Assembly: GCA_963814745.1 (NCBI GenBank)
Contig: CAWFEA010000006.1
Span: forward strand, 235,609-299,608
Direction of reading: 5' to 3'
Length of the DNA: 64,000 nt
DNA from: CAWBRT01 sp963814745
Lineage (GTDB): Bacteria; Acidobacteriota; Terriglobia; Terriglobales; Acidobacteriaceae
The notes beneath the pieces were generated by a model that was given only the letters and a program-made list of their open reading frames with translations, was not told where the DNA came from and did no database searches. Made by a program: the position numbers and the translations under genes. Of the stretch, positions 9,129 through 17,311 are shown piece after piece; position 1 is the stretch's first letter, and each line of letters opens with the position of its first letter.

Positions 9129-9804
9129 TGATGCTCCTGTCGCGAAAGGTTGTTGCTCCAGAGGAGCCGAGTCGCTGCCCCGGACTCCCCATCAGTTCAA
9201 GTTCACGGCACTTCGACGTTTTCCGCTTGCCAGCCTTGGGTGCACCGCGGTGTGCCTGTTCCTTCTTCTGGAGACTCGGCTGGAAGATTGCGCTGCGATC
9301 AGAGATAGAAAGAAACCGAATCATCTGGCCAACTCAAAATCGCACTGCAAGCTTCACTCTCTATGCTAACTTAAGATGCCGCACAATAGTGCATGGTTCC
9401 ACCAATCGAATCAGCTTCGCGGCCCGTGACGGAACAATTCTTTGCCCTTTCCGGGTTGACAATCGTATGCTCAACGCCTAGGGTAGAATTTGAGCGGGCG
9501 ACTCCGATCTCTTTCAGACTCTCTGAAGGCTAAGTCAGCGTATCTGAATGCCATTCCACCTTAGCGCACTAGCCCTGGCACTTGATGAGCCTATGCAACC
9601 CCCAACCAAGAACACCGGCAACGCATGCAGCTTCCGTCGAGGTTGCGGAGGAAGCGGCGGCGAGTACGAGCATCCAGTGCAGCCCAAGAATGTTTGCCGC
9701 CGTCGCTTGCAATAGCGAACGGCGGTTAATTACCCGTGTGTGCTCGGCCGCGTGTGTGGGCCAGGGCATCGTGGCACCTAACTTCGCAAAGGAATTGGAA
9801 CCAT
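9129..9804. other. Long intergenic region, divergent promoters and leader of the RRM gene
   Basis: No convincing gene was seen in this 676-base gap, although short ORFs are open on both strands. A possible promoter reading rightward is TTGACA at 9456-9461 and TAGGGT at 9479-9484 with a 17-base spacer. If it is used, the RNA-binding protein gene would have a leader of about 310 bases. The region is less GC-rich than the flanking genes. Confidence 0.4.
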
Positions 9805-10131
9805 ATGAAGATTTTCGTGGGAAACTTCAGTTTCAGCATGACCGAAGCAGAGCTTCGTTCACTTTTTCAGCCCTTCGGAACCGTCGATAGCGCTTCGCTG
9901 GTCACCGACCGCGATACCGGCCGCTCGCGAGGATTCGGATTTGTCGAGATGGCTAACAAGGAAGAGGCCATGAAGGCCATTGCGGCCTTGAACGGCCAGG
10001 ATTCAGGCGGACGGGCGCTCACGGTCAATGAAGCACGGCCTAAGGTTGACCGTGGTGGCGGCGGCTCACGTGGCGGCGGGCGCGATGATTATCGCGGCCA
10101 TGCGCGTCAGCCTCGCGAACCTCGGTGGTAG
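9805..10131 (+). CDS. RRM-domain RNA-binding protein with Gly/Arg-rich tail
   Basis: A 108-residue protein made of one RNA-recognition motif followed by a glycine- and arginine-rich tail (GGGGSRGGGRDD), the architecture of cyanobacterial Rbp and eukaryotic glycine-rich cold-shock proteins. RNP2 is IFVGNFSF at residues 3-10 and RNP1 is RGFGFVEM near residue 42; both have the aromatic residues that stack on RNA bases. I chose ATG 9805 because the RRM begins directly there and AAAGGAA lies just upstream; the longer open frame from 9736 is not family-like. It probably binds single-stranded RNA and may act in cold adaptation or message stability, which is known for relatives but not shown here. 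Confidence 0.88.
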   Translation: MKIFVGNFSFSMTEAELRSLFQPFGTVDSASLVTDRDTGRSRGFGFVEMANKEEAMKAIAALNGQDSGGRALTVNEARPKVDRGGGGSRGGGRDDYRGHARQPREPRW

Positions 10132-10217
10132 GGCTTGGGGAGGCGGAGAGACAGCGGACCCAGGGAGTGGCTAAGCGGGTGCGGCAAAACAGCGGCGGCA
10201 CGCCCAATCTGGTTGAA

Positions 10218-10403
10218 ATGTTGACTGTAACGTGTGATCAGTGCGGCATCCGGTTCGTCATCGGGCACCGCTTGTCTTTCCAGAATGCTGAACTTGCTAC
10301 CAGGCAAGCCGCGTGGCTGGGAGAGCAACTTGTCTGGGATCACATCCAGGAAAACAAGCACAAGGGCTCGATCCGCTTGCCTGCATCCGACGAGATGAAA
10401 TGA
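10218..10403 (+). CDS. Small hypothetical protein with one CxxC pair
   Basis: A 61-residue protein (MLTVTCDQCGIRFVIGH...) with a single Cys-x2-Cys near the start and a charged, probably helical remainder. The one CxxC pair could bind metal as a dimer or together with the two following His residues. The start is uncertain: the frame is open upstream to a GTG that overlaps the RRM stop codon, and no strong ribosome site precedes ATG 10218. It sits between the RRM gene and a strong terminator, so it is probably co-transcribed with the RRM gene. The family is not recognised. Confidence 0.5.
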   Translation: MLTVTCDQCGIRFVIGHRLSFQNAELATRQAAWLGEQLVWDHIQENKHKGSIRLPASDEMK

Positions 10404-10470
10404 AAAGCGTGGCGGCCATGCGCAAGCCGCCCCGGACCGCCGACTGCGCTGCCTTCCCGCAGCGCGGAAT

Positions 10471-10504
10471 CTGAGCGATTTGCGGATCGCTCAGTGCGAT
10501 TTTT
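10471..10504 (+). terminator. Rho-independent terminator
   Basis: A perfect 9-bp stem CTGAGCGAT/ATCGCTCAG with a 6-base loop (TTGCGG) is followed five bases later by TTTTT. It closes the RRM and small CxxC gene unit. The rest of 10404-10793 holds no gene that I can support. Confidence 0.7.
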
Positions 10505-10793
10505 ATCGAATGCAGGCGGGTGGGCTGAAACAGGGGCCGGCCTCTTCATTCCTTTCGCAGCCATCACCTTCGCTGGCCGCGCGACGGGAGTAGTTACTCC
10601 CCGGGCGCGTGGTGTTTGTCCCTGGCGTGCGGCATTGGCAGCGTTTGTTCATTGCTAAAGGATTTCTTTTCAGCCACAATTCAGAAAGCGAAATTCATCA
10701 GGCCAGGTAGACGCAACTGCGCTCCGTAGTCGCAGGGCGAAGGCGTCCTTGTTTCGCTGCCGGTTCGGCCGGACGGAGAGAACAACTGCTTCC

Positions 10794-12050
10794 ATGGACC
10801 AGACAGGAAAAAGCTATCGGTGGTGGGTAATCTTTTTGCTTTTTTGCGGCACGTTCGTGAACGCTGTGGACCGCGGCAGCCTCGGGGTCGCGGCGCCCTC
10901 GATCATGAAGGAGCTGCACCTTAATCCCGCGACGATGGGAGTTGTGCTTTCGGCGTTCTTCTGGACTTACTTTGCCATGAACATTCCTTCCGGGGCCCTG
11001 GCCGACCGATTCGGAGCCAAGGCAACTCTCGGCTGGGCGGCGTTTGTGTGGTCTTTTCTATCGGCGCTTACCGGCGCGGCGCACAACTTCGTGCAATTGG
11101 TTCTATTCCGAATTGGAGTGGGAGCCGGCGAGGCGGCGGTGCAGCCGTGCAATGTCAAGGTGGTCAAGACGGTGTTTCCCACTGAGGAACGGGGGACTGC
11201 GATTGGCATCTTCAACGCCGGCATTCGCCTGGGCCTGGCCGCTGTGCCGCTGATGATGGCCTACCTGATTCACGCCTACAACTGGCGGGTCGCGTTTTAT
11301 CTTACCGGCGCCGGCAGCCTGGCGTGGGTCGCGTTATGGGCTTATTCCTACAAGCCTCCCGCGGCCGAATCGAACCGGGAAAGCGCCAGCCGGGAAAGAG
11401 TACCTTGGGGCGACCTGCTGAGGCATCGTTCGATCATCGGCCTGATGTTGTGCAAGTTCTTTCAGGAATACCTGTACAACATGTTCATCACGTGGCTGCC
11501 TGCCTACCTGGTGATGGAGCGCGGCTTCACCATCCTGAAAATGGGATGGTACGCGTCGCTGCCGTGGGTGGTCACTTTCTGCGCCTTGCCTCTCATCGGG
11601 TTGCTCTCCGATACCTTGATCAAACGCGGCATGAGCGTGACCAAGTCGCGCAAGGGGATGATTATTATCGGACAGTTTATTGCCGCCTCGATTGTATTTG
11701 CCCCTTATGTGAGCAGCGCGAACGCAGCCATGGCTTTGCTGGTGGTGGCCCTGGTTTGTGAATCCGGAGCGAGTACCGTCCTGTGGGCCGCTTGCGCGGA
11801 GATTGCTCCCAAGAACACATCGGCCTCGGTTTCCGGCATTATGAATACCGCGGGAGCCCTGGCGGGCATTGCTTCTCCCATCGTTACCGGCGTTTTGCTG
11901 AAGCTCACCGGGAACTTCCAGCGGGCATTTCTGGTTGCCAGCCTGATGATCGTGTTTGCGGCGTTGTCAATGTGGTTTGTGGTCGGCAGCGTTGAACAGA
12001 TCGATCTCAAGAAAAGCAAGCGAAGCCTGGCCGCGCAGCCGGCATCGTGA
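10794..12050 (+). CDS. MFS transporter, anion:cation symporter (ACS)-like
   Basis: A 418-residue major facilitator with about twelve transmembrane helices. The first helix pair contains the ACS-type opening NAVDRGSLGVAAPSIMKELHL, then GALADRFGAKATLGWAAFVWS, which is the MFS signature loop between helices 2 and 3. ACS members import hexuronates, galactonate, phthalate or similar organic acids with protons. I chose ATG 10794 because the upstream in-frame extension is not family-like; GGAG at 10775-10778 is a rather distant ribosome site. It converges with the 2-hydroxyacid dehydrogenase, 14 bases away. A sugar-acid substrate would fit the neighbouring glyoxylate/hydroxypyruvate reductase-like gene, but this is inference. 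Confidence 0.85.
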   Translation: MDQTGKSYRWWVIFLLFCGTFVNAVDRGSLGVAAPSIMKELHLNPATMGVVLSAFFWTYFAMNIPSGALADRFGAKATLGWAAFVWSFLSALTGAAHNFVQLVLFRIGVGAGEAAVQPCNVKVVKTVFPTEERGTAIGIFNAGIRLGLAAVPLMMAYLIHAYNWRVAFYLTGAGSLAWVALWAYSYKPPAAESNRESASRERVPWGDLLRHRSIIGLMLCKFFQEYLYNMFITWLPAYLVMERGFTILKMGWYASLPWVVTFCALPLIGLLSDTLIKRGMSVTKSRKGMIIIGQFIAASIVFAPYVSSANAAMALLVVALVCESGASTVLWAACAEIAPKNTSASVSGIMNTAGALAGIASPIVTGVLLKLTGNFQRAFLVASLMIVFAALSMWFVVGSVEQIDLKKSKRSLAAQPAS

Positions 12051-12064
12051 AGCATTTTTGCCGC

Positions 12065-13003
12065 TTAGCGCGGAACCGGAGTGAGCACCGGCTTGCCCGC
12101 GAAGTACGCTTCCAGGTTGGCGAATGCCAGATCTCCCATTGCCTGCCGCGTCTGGGCCGTACTGCTGGCGATGTGAGGTGTCAGCACGACATTATCCATC
12201 GTCCGCAGCTCCGCCGGAACGTTCGGCTCATCGAGAAAGACGTCCAGTGCGGCGCCGCGGATGATGCGTTTGCTCAAGGCCTCGATCAGCGCCGCCTGAT
12301 CGACCAGCGAGCCGCGAGCGAGGTTGATGAGGAAGCCCTCCGGGCCGAGCGCATCGAAGACGGCGGCGTTGACCAAGCCTCGCGTCGACGGCCCGCCGTA
12401 GGCCGCCGCCACCACAAAATCGGAGTTGGCGGCAAGCTCAAGCAGCGAAGCGTAATAGCGATAACTCGCGCCGGGCTTTTCCTGCAGATCGGTGTAAGCA
12501 ATCGCCATCCCGAAACCTTCGGCGCGGCGCGCCACCGCGCTGCCGATTCTTCCCAGGCCGATGATGCCCAGCCGGCTGCCGCTTACCCTACGGGCCAGCC
12601 GGTAAGCACCGGACTTCCACTGGCCGCTGCGAAGGAATCGCTCGGCCGCCGGAATTTCCCGCGCCGCCGCCAGGATCAGTCCAAGACAAAGATCGGCCAC
12701 ATCGTCCGTCAGCACATCGGGCGTATGGGTGACTACGATGCCGCGCTCGTGAGCCGCTTGCACGTCGATTCCGTCCTGGCCCACGCCGAAGACCGAGATG
12801 ATCTCCAGCGCCGGAAGCTGCGCGATGAACTCGCGCGTTACCGTTGACACGGCTCTGGCGGCGATGCCGCGCACCTTGTTCGCCAGGGAAGCGAAGGCAG
12901 CCGGACCCAACCGCTGGACCTGGTCGTGAAACAAGAAAGCCGAGCGCAAGCGCTCCTCCTAGAAGGCGGGCAGCTTGTCGACGGCAAGAATATCGGGCTT
13001 CAT
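12065..13003 (-). pseudogene. D-2-hydroxyacid dehydrogenase (glyoxylate/hydroxypyruvate reductase type) with early in-frame TAG
   Basis: The enzyme reduces glyoxylate, hydroxypyruvate or another 2-oxoacid with NAD(P)H. The expected N-terminus begins at ATG 13003 behind an AGGAG site and reads MKPDILAVDKLPAF; then TAG (12961-12959) interrupts, and the same frame goes on EERLRSAFLFHDQV to the end. The remainder has the NAD-binding GLGRIGSAVARR, the substrate Arg region NLARGSLVDQAAL, and the HI of LTPHIAS. A TTG at 12949 stands five bases after GGAGG, so a 294-residue protein could be made by reinitiation. Intact relatives are about 310 residues. TAG differs by one base from TTG (Leu), so either a point mutation or a base error explains it. 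Confidence 0.75.
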
Positions 13004-13294
13004 GGTTCCGGGCTCCTGCTCCGAGCAGTAAGCGCCTTGCCGAGAGTAGCCATCCACCTTCGTAATACCGCGAGCAAGGTCGGCTGTTGCATTCTTTTTT
13101 CAGTGTACCAATGGAAGGGCGCAAAGACCGCAGGCCCGTCCCTCAACGCGGTTTGCCGCGGCTGCTCGACCGAGCCGAGCACAAACCTGGAACCCCATTT
13201 CTGCATCTGTCTAAACAGTGCCACAAGACTGATCTGGTCAGTGCAGACGAACCGCGCCTTAGTACTTTGCGCCGCTGGCCGCCCGAACAATTTG

Positions 13295-14083
13295 ATGACA
13301 CATGGCAAAAACAGTTTCTGGAGCGGGTGGCACGAACGCCTGGCGGCACTCGGCCAAATCCCACCTGTCCTGGAGATCGTGTGGGAGTCAGGGCCGGCTG
13401 TGGTTGCTTCCGGCATCATCGTGCGGGTTTTCAGCGCTCTGCTTCCGGTCGCTCTGCTGGCCGTGAGCTGGCACAGTTTTCGCCGGCCGACGCTGGTTTA
13501 CGGGGGTTATCAATTCATCTCCACCCCCGCGCCGCTGTTCGTCCACCAGTTCTCGCATGCGTGGTTTGATTTCCGCGGGAAGCAGGATGAGTACGCGGAT
13601 TACTTCGCCAACTCGGTGCCGGCGACGCAGGCGCACCGCCAGTTCTGCCAGTCGCTGCGCGAGCGCTTCCCCAGCTATTCTCCGGAGCTTTGGGGGATCA
13701 CTGCTTCCGATTCAGTCAAGGGATACGTCGCCTGGGGCGGTCCGCCATTGCAAGGGCCGGTCGATGGAAGCATCGTTCCCGCCGCCGCCGGATCGCTGCC
13801 CTTCGTCTTTGCCGACTCGATGGCGGTGTTGCGCAACCTGCGCGAGCGCTACGGCTTTGTTGACGCCTTCAAGCCGCTGACCGGCTGGGTCGATCACGAG
13901 GTAGTCGGGATCGACCAAAGCATCAGCATGGTTATGGCCGAGAATGCGCGCAGTGAATTCGTCTGGCGGACTTTCATCCGCAATCCTGAAATGCAGGCCG
14001 CCATGGATAAAGCCGGCTTTCGCCCTCTGCGCACGCCGGCCACTCTCTACTCGATGCAGGGCTCGCCGGCCGCGCACTCGTAA
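13295..14083 (+). CDS. Chimeric ORF: ABC-exporter N-terminus joined to glycoamylase-like C-terminal domain
   Basis: This 262-codon frame has two unrelated halves. Codons 1-59 (about 13295-13471) read like the start of an ABC transporter ATPase/permease: IPPVLEIVWESGPAVVASG followed by a hydrophobic helix IIVRVFSALLPVALLAVS. From codon 60 the sequence becomes the C-terminal part of a putative glucoamylase domain (Pfam Glycoamylase): APLFVHQFSHAWFDFRGK, WGITASDSVKGYVAWGGPP, DGSIVPAAAGS, YGFVDAFKP and GIDQSISMVMAEN. The N-terminal part of the glycoamylase and everything beyond the first helix of the exporter are absent. The simplest reading is a deletion or an assembly join near 13470. It is doubtful that the product folds or is active. 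Confidence 0.65.
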   Translation: MTHGKNSFWSGWHERLAALGQIPPVLEIVWESGPAVVASGIIVRVFSALLPVALLAVSWHSFRRPTLVYGGYQFISTPAPLFVHQFSHAWFDFRGKQDEYADYFANSVPATQAHRQFCQSLRERFPSYSPELWGITASDSVKGYVAWGGPPLQGPVDGSIVPAAAGSLPFVFADSMAVLRNLRERYGFVDAFKPLTGWVDHEVVGIDQSISMVMAENARSEFVWRTFIRNPEMQAAMDKAGFRPLRTPATLYSMQGSPAAHS

Positions 14084-14176
14084 TTCGCGGCATCCCCGCT
14101 CCCGATTTGGAAATCTGAGCTTACATTGCGAGCCGCGAGGCGCGCCGGCAGCAAACCTCCGAAACATCGAAACTCC

Positions 14177-14293
14177 ATGCGGCAAATTCTCGCAGTGCTC
14201 GGCGCCCTGGCGCTGCTGGTCGCCTCAGCCTTGGCACAAAGCGAGTTCAGCAGTCCCGAAATCGAGCGCCGCGTCGACGCCCTGATCGAGTGA
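14177..14293 (+). pseudogene. 5' stump of a GH3 beta-glucosidase gene
   Basis: A 38-codon open frame that encodes a clean Sec signal peptide (MRQILAVLGALALLVASALA) and then SPEIERRVDALIE, the segment that in GH3 beta-glucosidases is followed by QMTLEEKIGQL. Here a TGA comes instead and no further GH3 sequence follows before the convergent saccharopine dehydrogenase ends at 14322. The rest of a roughly 750-880 residue enzyme is missing. It follows the glycoamylase-like 3' end on the same strand, so a former glycan-degradation cluster may have been here. The identification rests on a short segment, and a genuine small secreted peptide cannot be excluded. Confidence 0.5.
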
Positions 14294-14321
14294 TTCGCAG
14301 ACCTGGAAGGTCTGAATCTGA

Positions 14322-15468
14322 TTAGCCCGATTGCCGCTTGATTCTAATCCCGCGGTTGGCGAGTTCAGCGAGCACCTGAGGCGCCGAAACGTCACGCTCC
14401 TGCAGGATGGCTCCGAGCTTTTCGATCTTGCCCGAGGCAAGCATTTGGACAACGATGCTGGCCGGCCATGCGGTTGTCCGCATCATCGAGGTCAAGCCGG
14501 TTGCGGGGTCGAACTTATCCACCAGGGTGTAGGAATCGATCCGCTTGCCGAGCACAGCTTCCACCCGCACGATGGTCACATCCGGAGCGGCACCGGTGAA
14601 TTTTTCAAGCATCAGCTCGGCCATCAATTCACGGGGAGCAATTTCCGTTTTGCCGATTGGCCGCGGCTCGCTCGAAAACAGACCGAAGTGGTAGAGAGCG
14701 CGAATCATCGCCGCGTGTCCGGGATAGCGCAAAGTTTTTTCGAAGCACTCTCCGACCCGGCCAGCGAAGCTTTCCGGCAGAGTCGAAGTGCCGCCCGAGG
14801 TGTGGAAAGCCTCCATTTCCGGGAAGCCGCGCAGCTTGAAAGTTTCCAACTCGGTCAAAGGTTCGATGGCGACAACCTTCCGGTTGCGCAGAATCTTGGC
14901 CGGTTCGGCGTATTCGTTGATCAGTCCGTTGAACGGAGAACACAAGCTGATAATTAAAGGGCGGCTGCGGGTGCTGCGGGAGTCCGCCGACGTAAATCTT
15001 CAAGGCGTCGGCCCGGCCGCCCATTCCGCCCAGCAGGTCGCCGGCGAGAATCGAGGCCAATCCGGGCGAAAGGCCGCAGTCGGGCGCGATGCGTACTCCG
15101 CACTTGGCTGCTTTCTTGTCGAGCGCAAGTTCCTGGCGCACGATCCGGTCGTTGCCGCCCAGGTCGGCAAAGTGGCACCCGGCCTCGATAGCGGCTTCGG
15201 CCAGCGCGTAATTGCGGAAGTAAGGCACAGAGGAGAGCGCCGCCTGGTGACGCTTCATCAGCTTGCCTACCGCACGCTGGTCCGCCGCGTCGACTTCGGC
15301 AAAGGCGACCTTCCTGCCTCCGGCGAGGCGGTTGATCTGGGCAGCCGCTTTTTGGGCGCGCCGCTTGTCAATGTCGGCAAGCGTGACTGCCTCCACCGCG
15401 GCCGAGCGGGCCATGTCGTAAGCTGCCGCCGATCCCATCATTCCGGAACCAATCACGAGTAGTCGCAT
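14322..15468 (-). pseudogene. Saccharopine dehydrogenase family protein, one frameshift
   Basis: An NAD(P)-dependent oxidoreductase of about 380 residues, of the kind annotated as saccharopine or L-lysine dehydrogenase-like. It starts at ATG 15468 with a Rossmann motif VIGSGMMGSAAAYDMA, continues ADIDKRRAQKAAAQIN and CHFADLGGN, and reaches FNYQLVFSV. Near 14930 the frame shifts by one base; removing one C restores FSVNGLINEYAEPAKIL, the conserved start of the C-terminal domain, which then runs intact to 14322. A one-base consensus error is the likely cause. Its close partner on the same strand is the 56-residue zinc-ribbon gene that ends 50 bases upstream. Confidence 0.75.
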
Positions 15469-15517
15469 AGGGTTATTCTCGCTCGCGCTGGCCTTTGCCA
15501 TCCGCAATCGGAATCGG

Positions 15518-15688
15518 CTATCCCATCGCCAGCTCGTCGGCCGACTCCAGCGGAGTTCCGCAAGCGCGGCAGATCACGGCCGAGCAATCTCCGCACACCA
15601 GCGGGTCTTCCACCTTGCGGGCACACTTCGGGCAATAGAGCGCGGAGTCTGGATCGCCCGGCGTCGGGGTGCTTGCGTTTTCCACCAT
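15518..15688 (-). CDS. Small double-CxxC zinc-ribbon protein
   Basis: A 56-residue protein starting at ATG 15688. It has CPKC at residues 19-22, then CGDC at 32-35 and CRAC at 40-43, enough ligands for one or two zinc sites of the ribbon type. The tail ends LESADELAMG. Such mini zinc ribbons are frequent in Acidobacteriota, but I know of no assigned function. It is read just ahead of the saccharopine dehydrogenase and divergent from the methyltransferase gene, whose start lies 45 bases away. Confidence 0.65.
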   Translation of the reverse strand: MVENASTPTPGDPDSALYCPKCARKVEDPLVCGDCSAVICRACGTPLESADELAMG

Positions 15689-15732
15689 GGTTCTGCGACT
15701 GTAGCATAAGCGGGGAGGGATCGATCAATCCG

Positions 15733-16485
15733 ATGCCAGACGAGAATGCGGACGAAAAGGACGAAAAGCTGCGGCAGGAATTCAACCACTGGGTGCTGAC
15801 CGGTCGCGCTGACGGCATGGAGAGGCACCATCTCAGCATCGCCCAGCAGACCCTGCGCCGCATGGGCTTGAGGCCGGGCGAACGCGTGCTTGACCTCGGA
15901 TGCGGCACCGGGTGGGCAACCAGGCTGATGGCACGGCTGGTGGCCGAGGGCCCGGTGGGCTTTGGTCAGGTGGTTGGGCTGGATATTTCCGACGCCATGA
16001 TCGCACGCGCCCGCGAAGCCGCTACGGAGTTCGCCAACATCCTTTTTGTCTGGGGTTCGGCGGAAGACATTCCCTGGCAAGAGAACTACTTCGACAAGGT
16101 GCTCTCGATCGAAGCGTTCTACTTCTATCCGGACCAGGAGCGGGTGATCTCCGAACTGTTCCGGGTGATGGCTCCCAAAGCGCAGCTATACATCCTGATC
16201 AATCTTTACAAGGAGAATCCCTATTCGCTGTACTGGGTAGACAAACTGGGCGTTCCGATTCACGTGCGTTCGGAACACGAATACGCGGAGATGCTGAAGC
16301 GCCACACCTTCGAGGAGATCGAAATCCATCACGTCCCCGATGAATCGCCCGTGCCGGACGAGTACCGGGGCGAATGGTTCAGCAACGCGCACGAATTGCG
16401 CGAATACCAGCGGCTTGGAGCTTTGTTGTTGACCGCGCGCAAGCCGAACTTCCTGACGCCGCCTCGCGCCATGGAAGTTTATTGA
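15733..16485 (+). CDS. Class I SAM-dependent methyltransferase
   Basis: A 250-residue methyltransferase with the SAM-binding motif VLDLGCGTGWATRLMARL (motif I, about residues 49-66), an acidic residue at the end of strand 2 (VVGLDISDAMI), a motif II region WGSAEDIPW and a motif III-like FRVMAPKAQLYIL. It resembles Methyltransf_11/UbiE-type small-molecule methyltransferases. I chose ATG 15733, which is preceded by GGGGAGGG at 15712-15719; the frame is open for 20 codons upstream, across the divergent zinc-ribbon start, which is less likely. The substrate is unknown; menaquinone- or lipid-type substrates occur in the family, and no neighbour decides between them. Confidence 0.82.
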   Translation: MPDENADEKDEKLRQEFNHWVLTGRADGMERHHLSIAQQTLRRMGLRPGERVLDLGCGTGWATRLMARLVAEGPVGFGQVVGLDISDAMIARAREAATEFANILFVWGSAEDIPWQENYFDKVLSIEAFYFYPDQERVISELFRVMAPKAQLYILINLYKENPYSLYWVDKLGVPIHVRSEHEYAEMLKRHTFEEIEIHHVPDESPVPDEYRGEWFSNAHELREYQRLGALLLTARKPNFLTPPRAMEVY

Positions 16486-16667
16486 TGAACCGGACGGCGG
16501 ATCAGCGGCCTTGGGGGCATTTCAGAATGAAGATTTCAGACTGAAGATTGCGCGCCAAAACTTGAGTGCGAACACTCCGTGGACGCAACCTTGAACCTTC
16601 CAGCTTCAATCCGGGATATCCCATGCCGCTGATGCCGGTGCCGGCTTTCCTGCCTCCGCCTGCTCCA

Positions 16668-17036
16668 TCACGCTGCTTTGGCGACGGTCTCCGCGCGTGC
16701 AAGCGTCGATTCAACTCTTTCAAGCAGCCGCTCCGGAATATCTGAAACCATGTAATCCTGGCGCGGTATTTGCACGATGGCGCCGACCATCAGCAGCACG
16801 GCCTGCTTCGGGTCGTTGCTTTTGATCCGCTCGCAGAACTCCAGCGCCGTCTCCGGCTGCTCGCCGGAATTGACGACGATCAGATCGTAAGCGCCGGGTT
16901 TGCACCGTTGTCTGGCCTGATTCAGGTCGAGGGCGGGAAAGACCCTGTATCCGCTCTTCTTCAGCGTCGAGATCCGAGCCTTGCGCAACTCCGGGTCCCG
17001 GTCTACCAACAACACCTTCCATAAACCTGTGTTCAT
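16668..17036 (-). CDS. Receiver-like single-domain protein lacking the phospho-acceptor Asp
   Basis: A 122-residue protein with the fold pattern of a response-regulator receiver: WKVLLVDRDPELRKA (acidic pair of strand 1), a helix, then AYDLIVVNSGEQPETALEFC. At the end of strand 3, where the phosphorylated Asp normally stands, this protein has Asn. The conserved Lys of strand 5 is also not evident in LLMVGAIVQIP. It is therefore probably a pseudo-receiver that signals without phosphorylation or serves as a binding module. The start ATG 17036 follows a purine-rich AAAGGAAAGAG; the longer open frame upstream is not receiver-like. No kinase gene is adjacent. Confidence 0.65.
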   Translation of the reverse strand: MNTGLWKVLLVDRDPELRKARISTLKKSGYRVFPALDLNQARQRCKPGAYDLIVVNSGEQPETALEFCERIKSNDPKQAVLLMVGAIVQIPRQDYMVSDIPERLLERVESTLARAETVAKAA

Positions 17037-17235
17037 AACTCTCTTTCCTTTCGGGAGTGCCAGGGGTGTTACACGAGAGAGAGGCTGTTGATTGCGAGCG
17101 GGTTGCCATTTTGAAAGGGTTAAGAGTCTTTTTCGCAGCTCAGGCCGGAGATGCGGATCGCTGCGGGCCGCCGGTGGACCTGCGCGGGGCAATAGCATAT
17201 CCGGAATTCCAGAGTAGCGGCTTAGCGCAGCCCAT

Positions 17236-17251
17236 TGTGACCTAAATCACA
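17236..17251. promoter_or_regulatory. CRP/FNR-type operator upstream of nuoB
   Basis: TGTGA-CCTAAA-TCACA is a perfect inverted repeat of the CRP consensus half-sites with the standard six-base spacer. It is centred about 68 bases before the nuoB start codon. In known CRP/FNR systems such palindromes bind a dimeric activator or repressor. No regulator gene is in the window. Confidence 0.55.
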
Positions 17252-17311
17252 GCGGGCTGGTTTATCAATGGGTGAAACTAACTATGTTCCCGAGAGGATA
17301 CCGAGGCTTTC

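Noticed and set aside
12047..12847. A 266-codon plus-strand frame opposite the 2-hydroxyacid dehydrogenase
   Set aside because: The dehydrogenase on the minus strand has a GxGxxG NAD motif and family-like length; this frame is Arg/His-rich with no ribosome site.
15453..15908. A 151-codon minus-strand frame over the methyltransferase start
   Set aside because: It overlaps both the methyltransferase and the small zinc-ribbon gene in the wrong frame and contains no motif.
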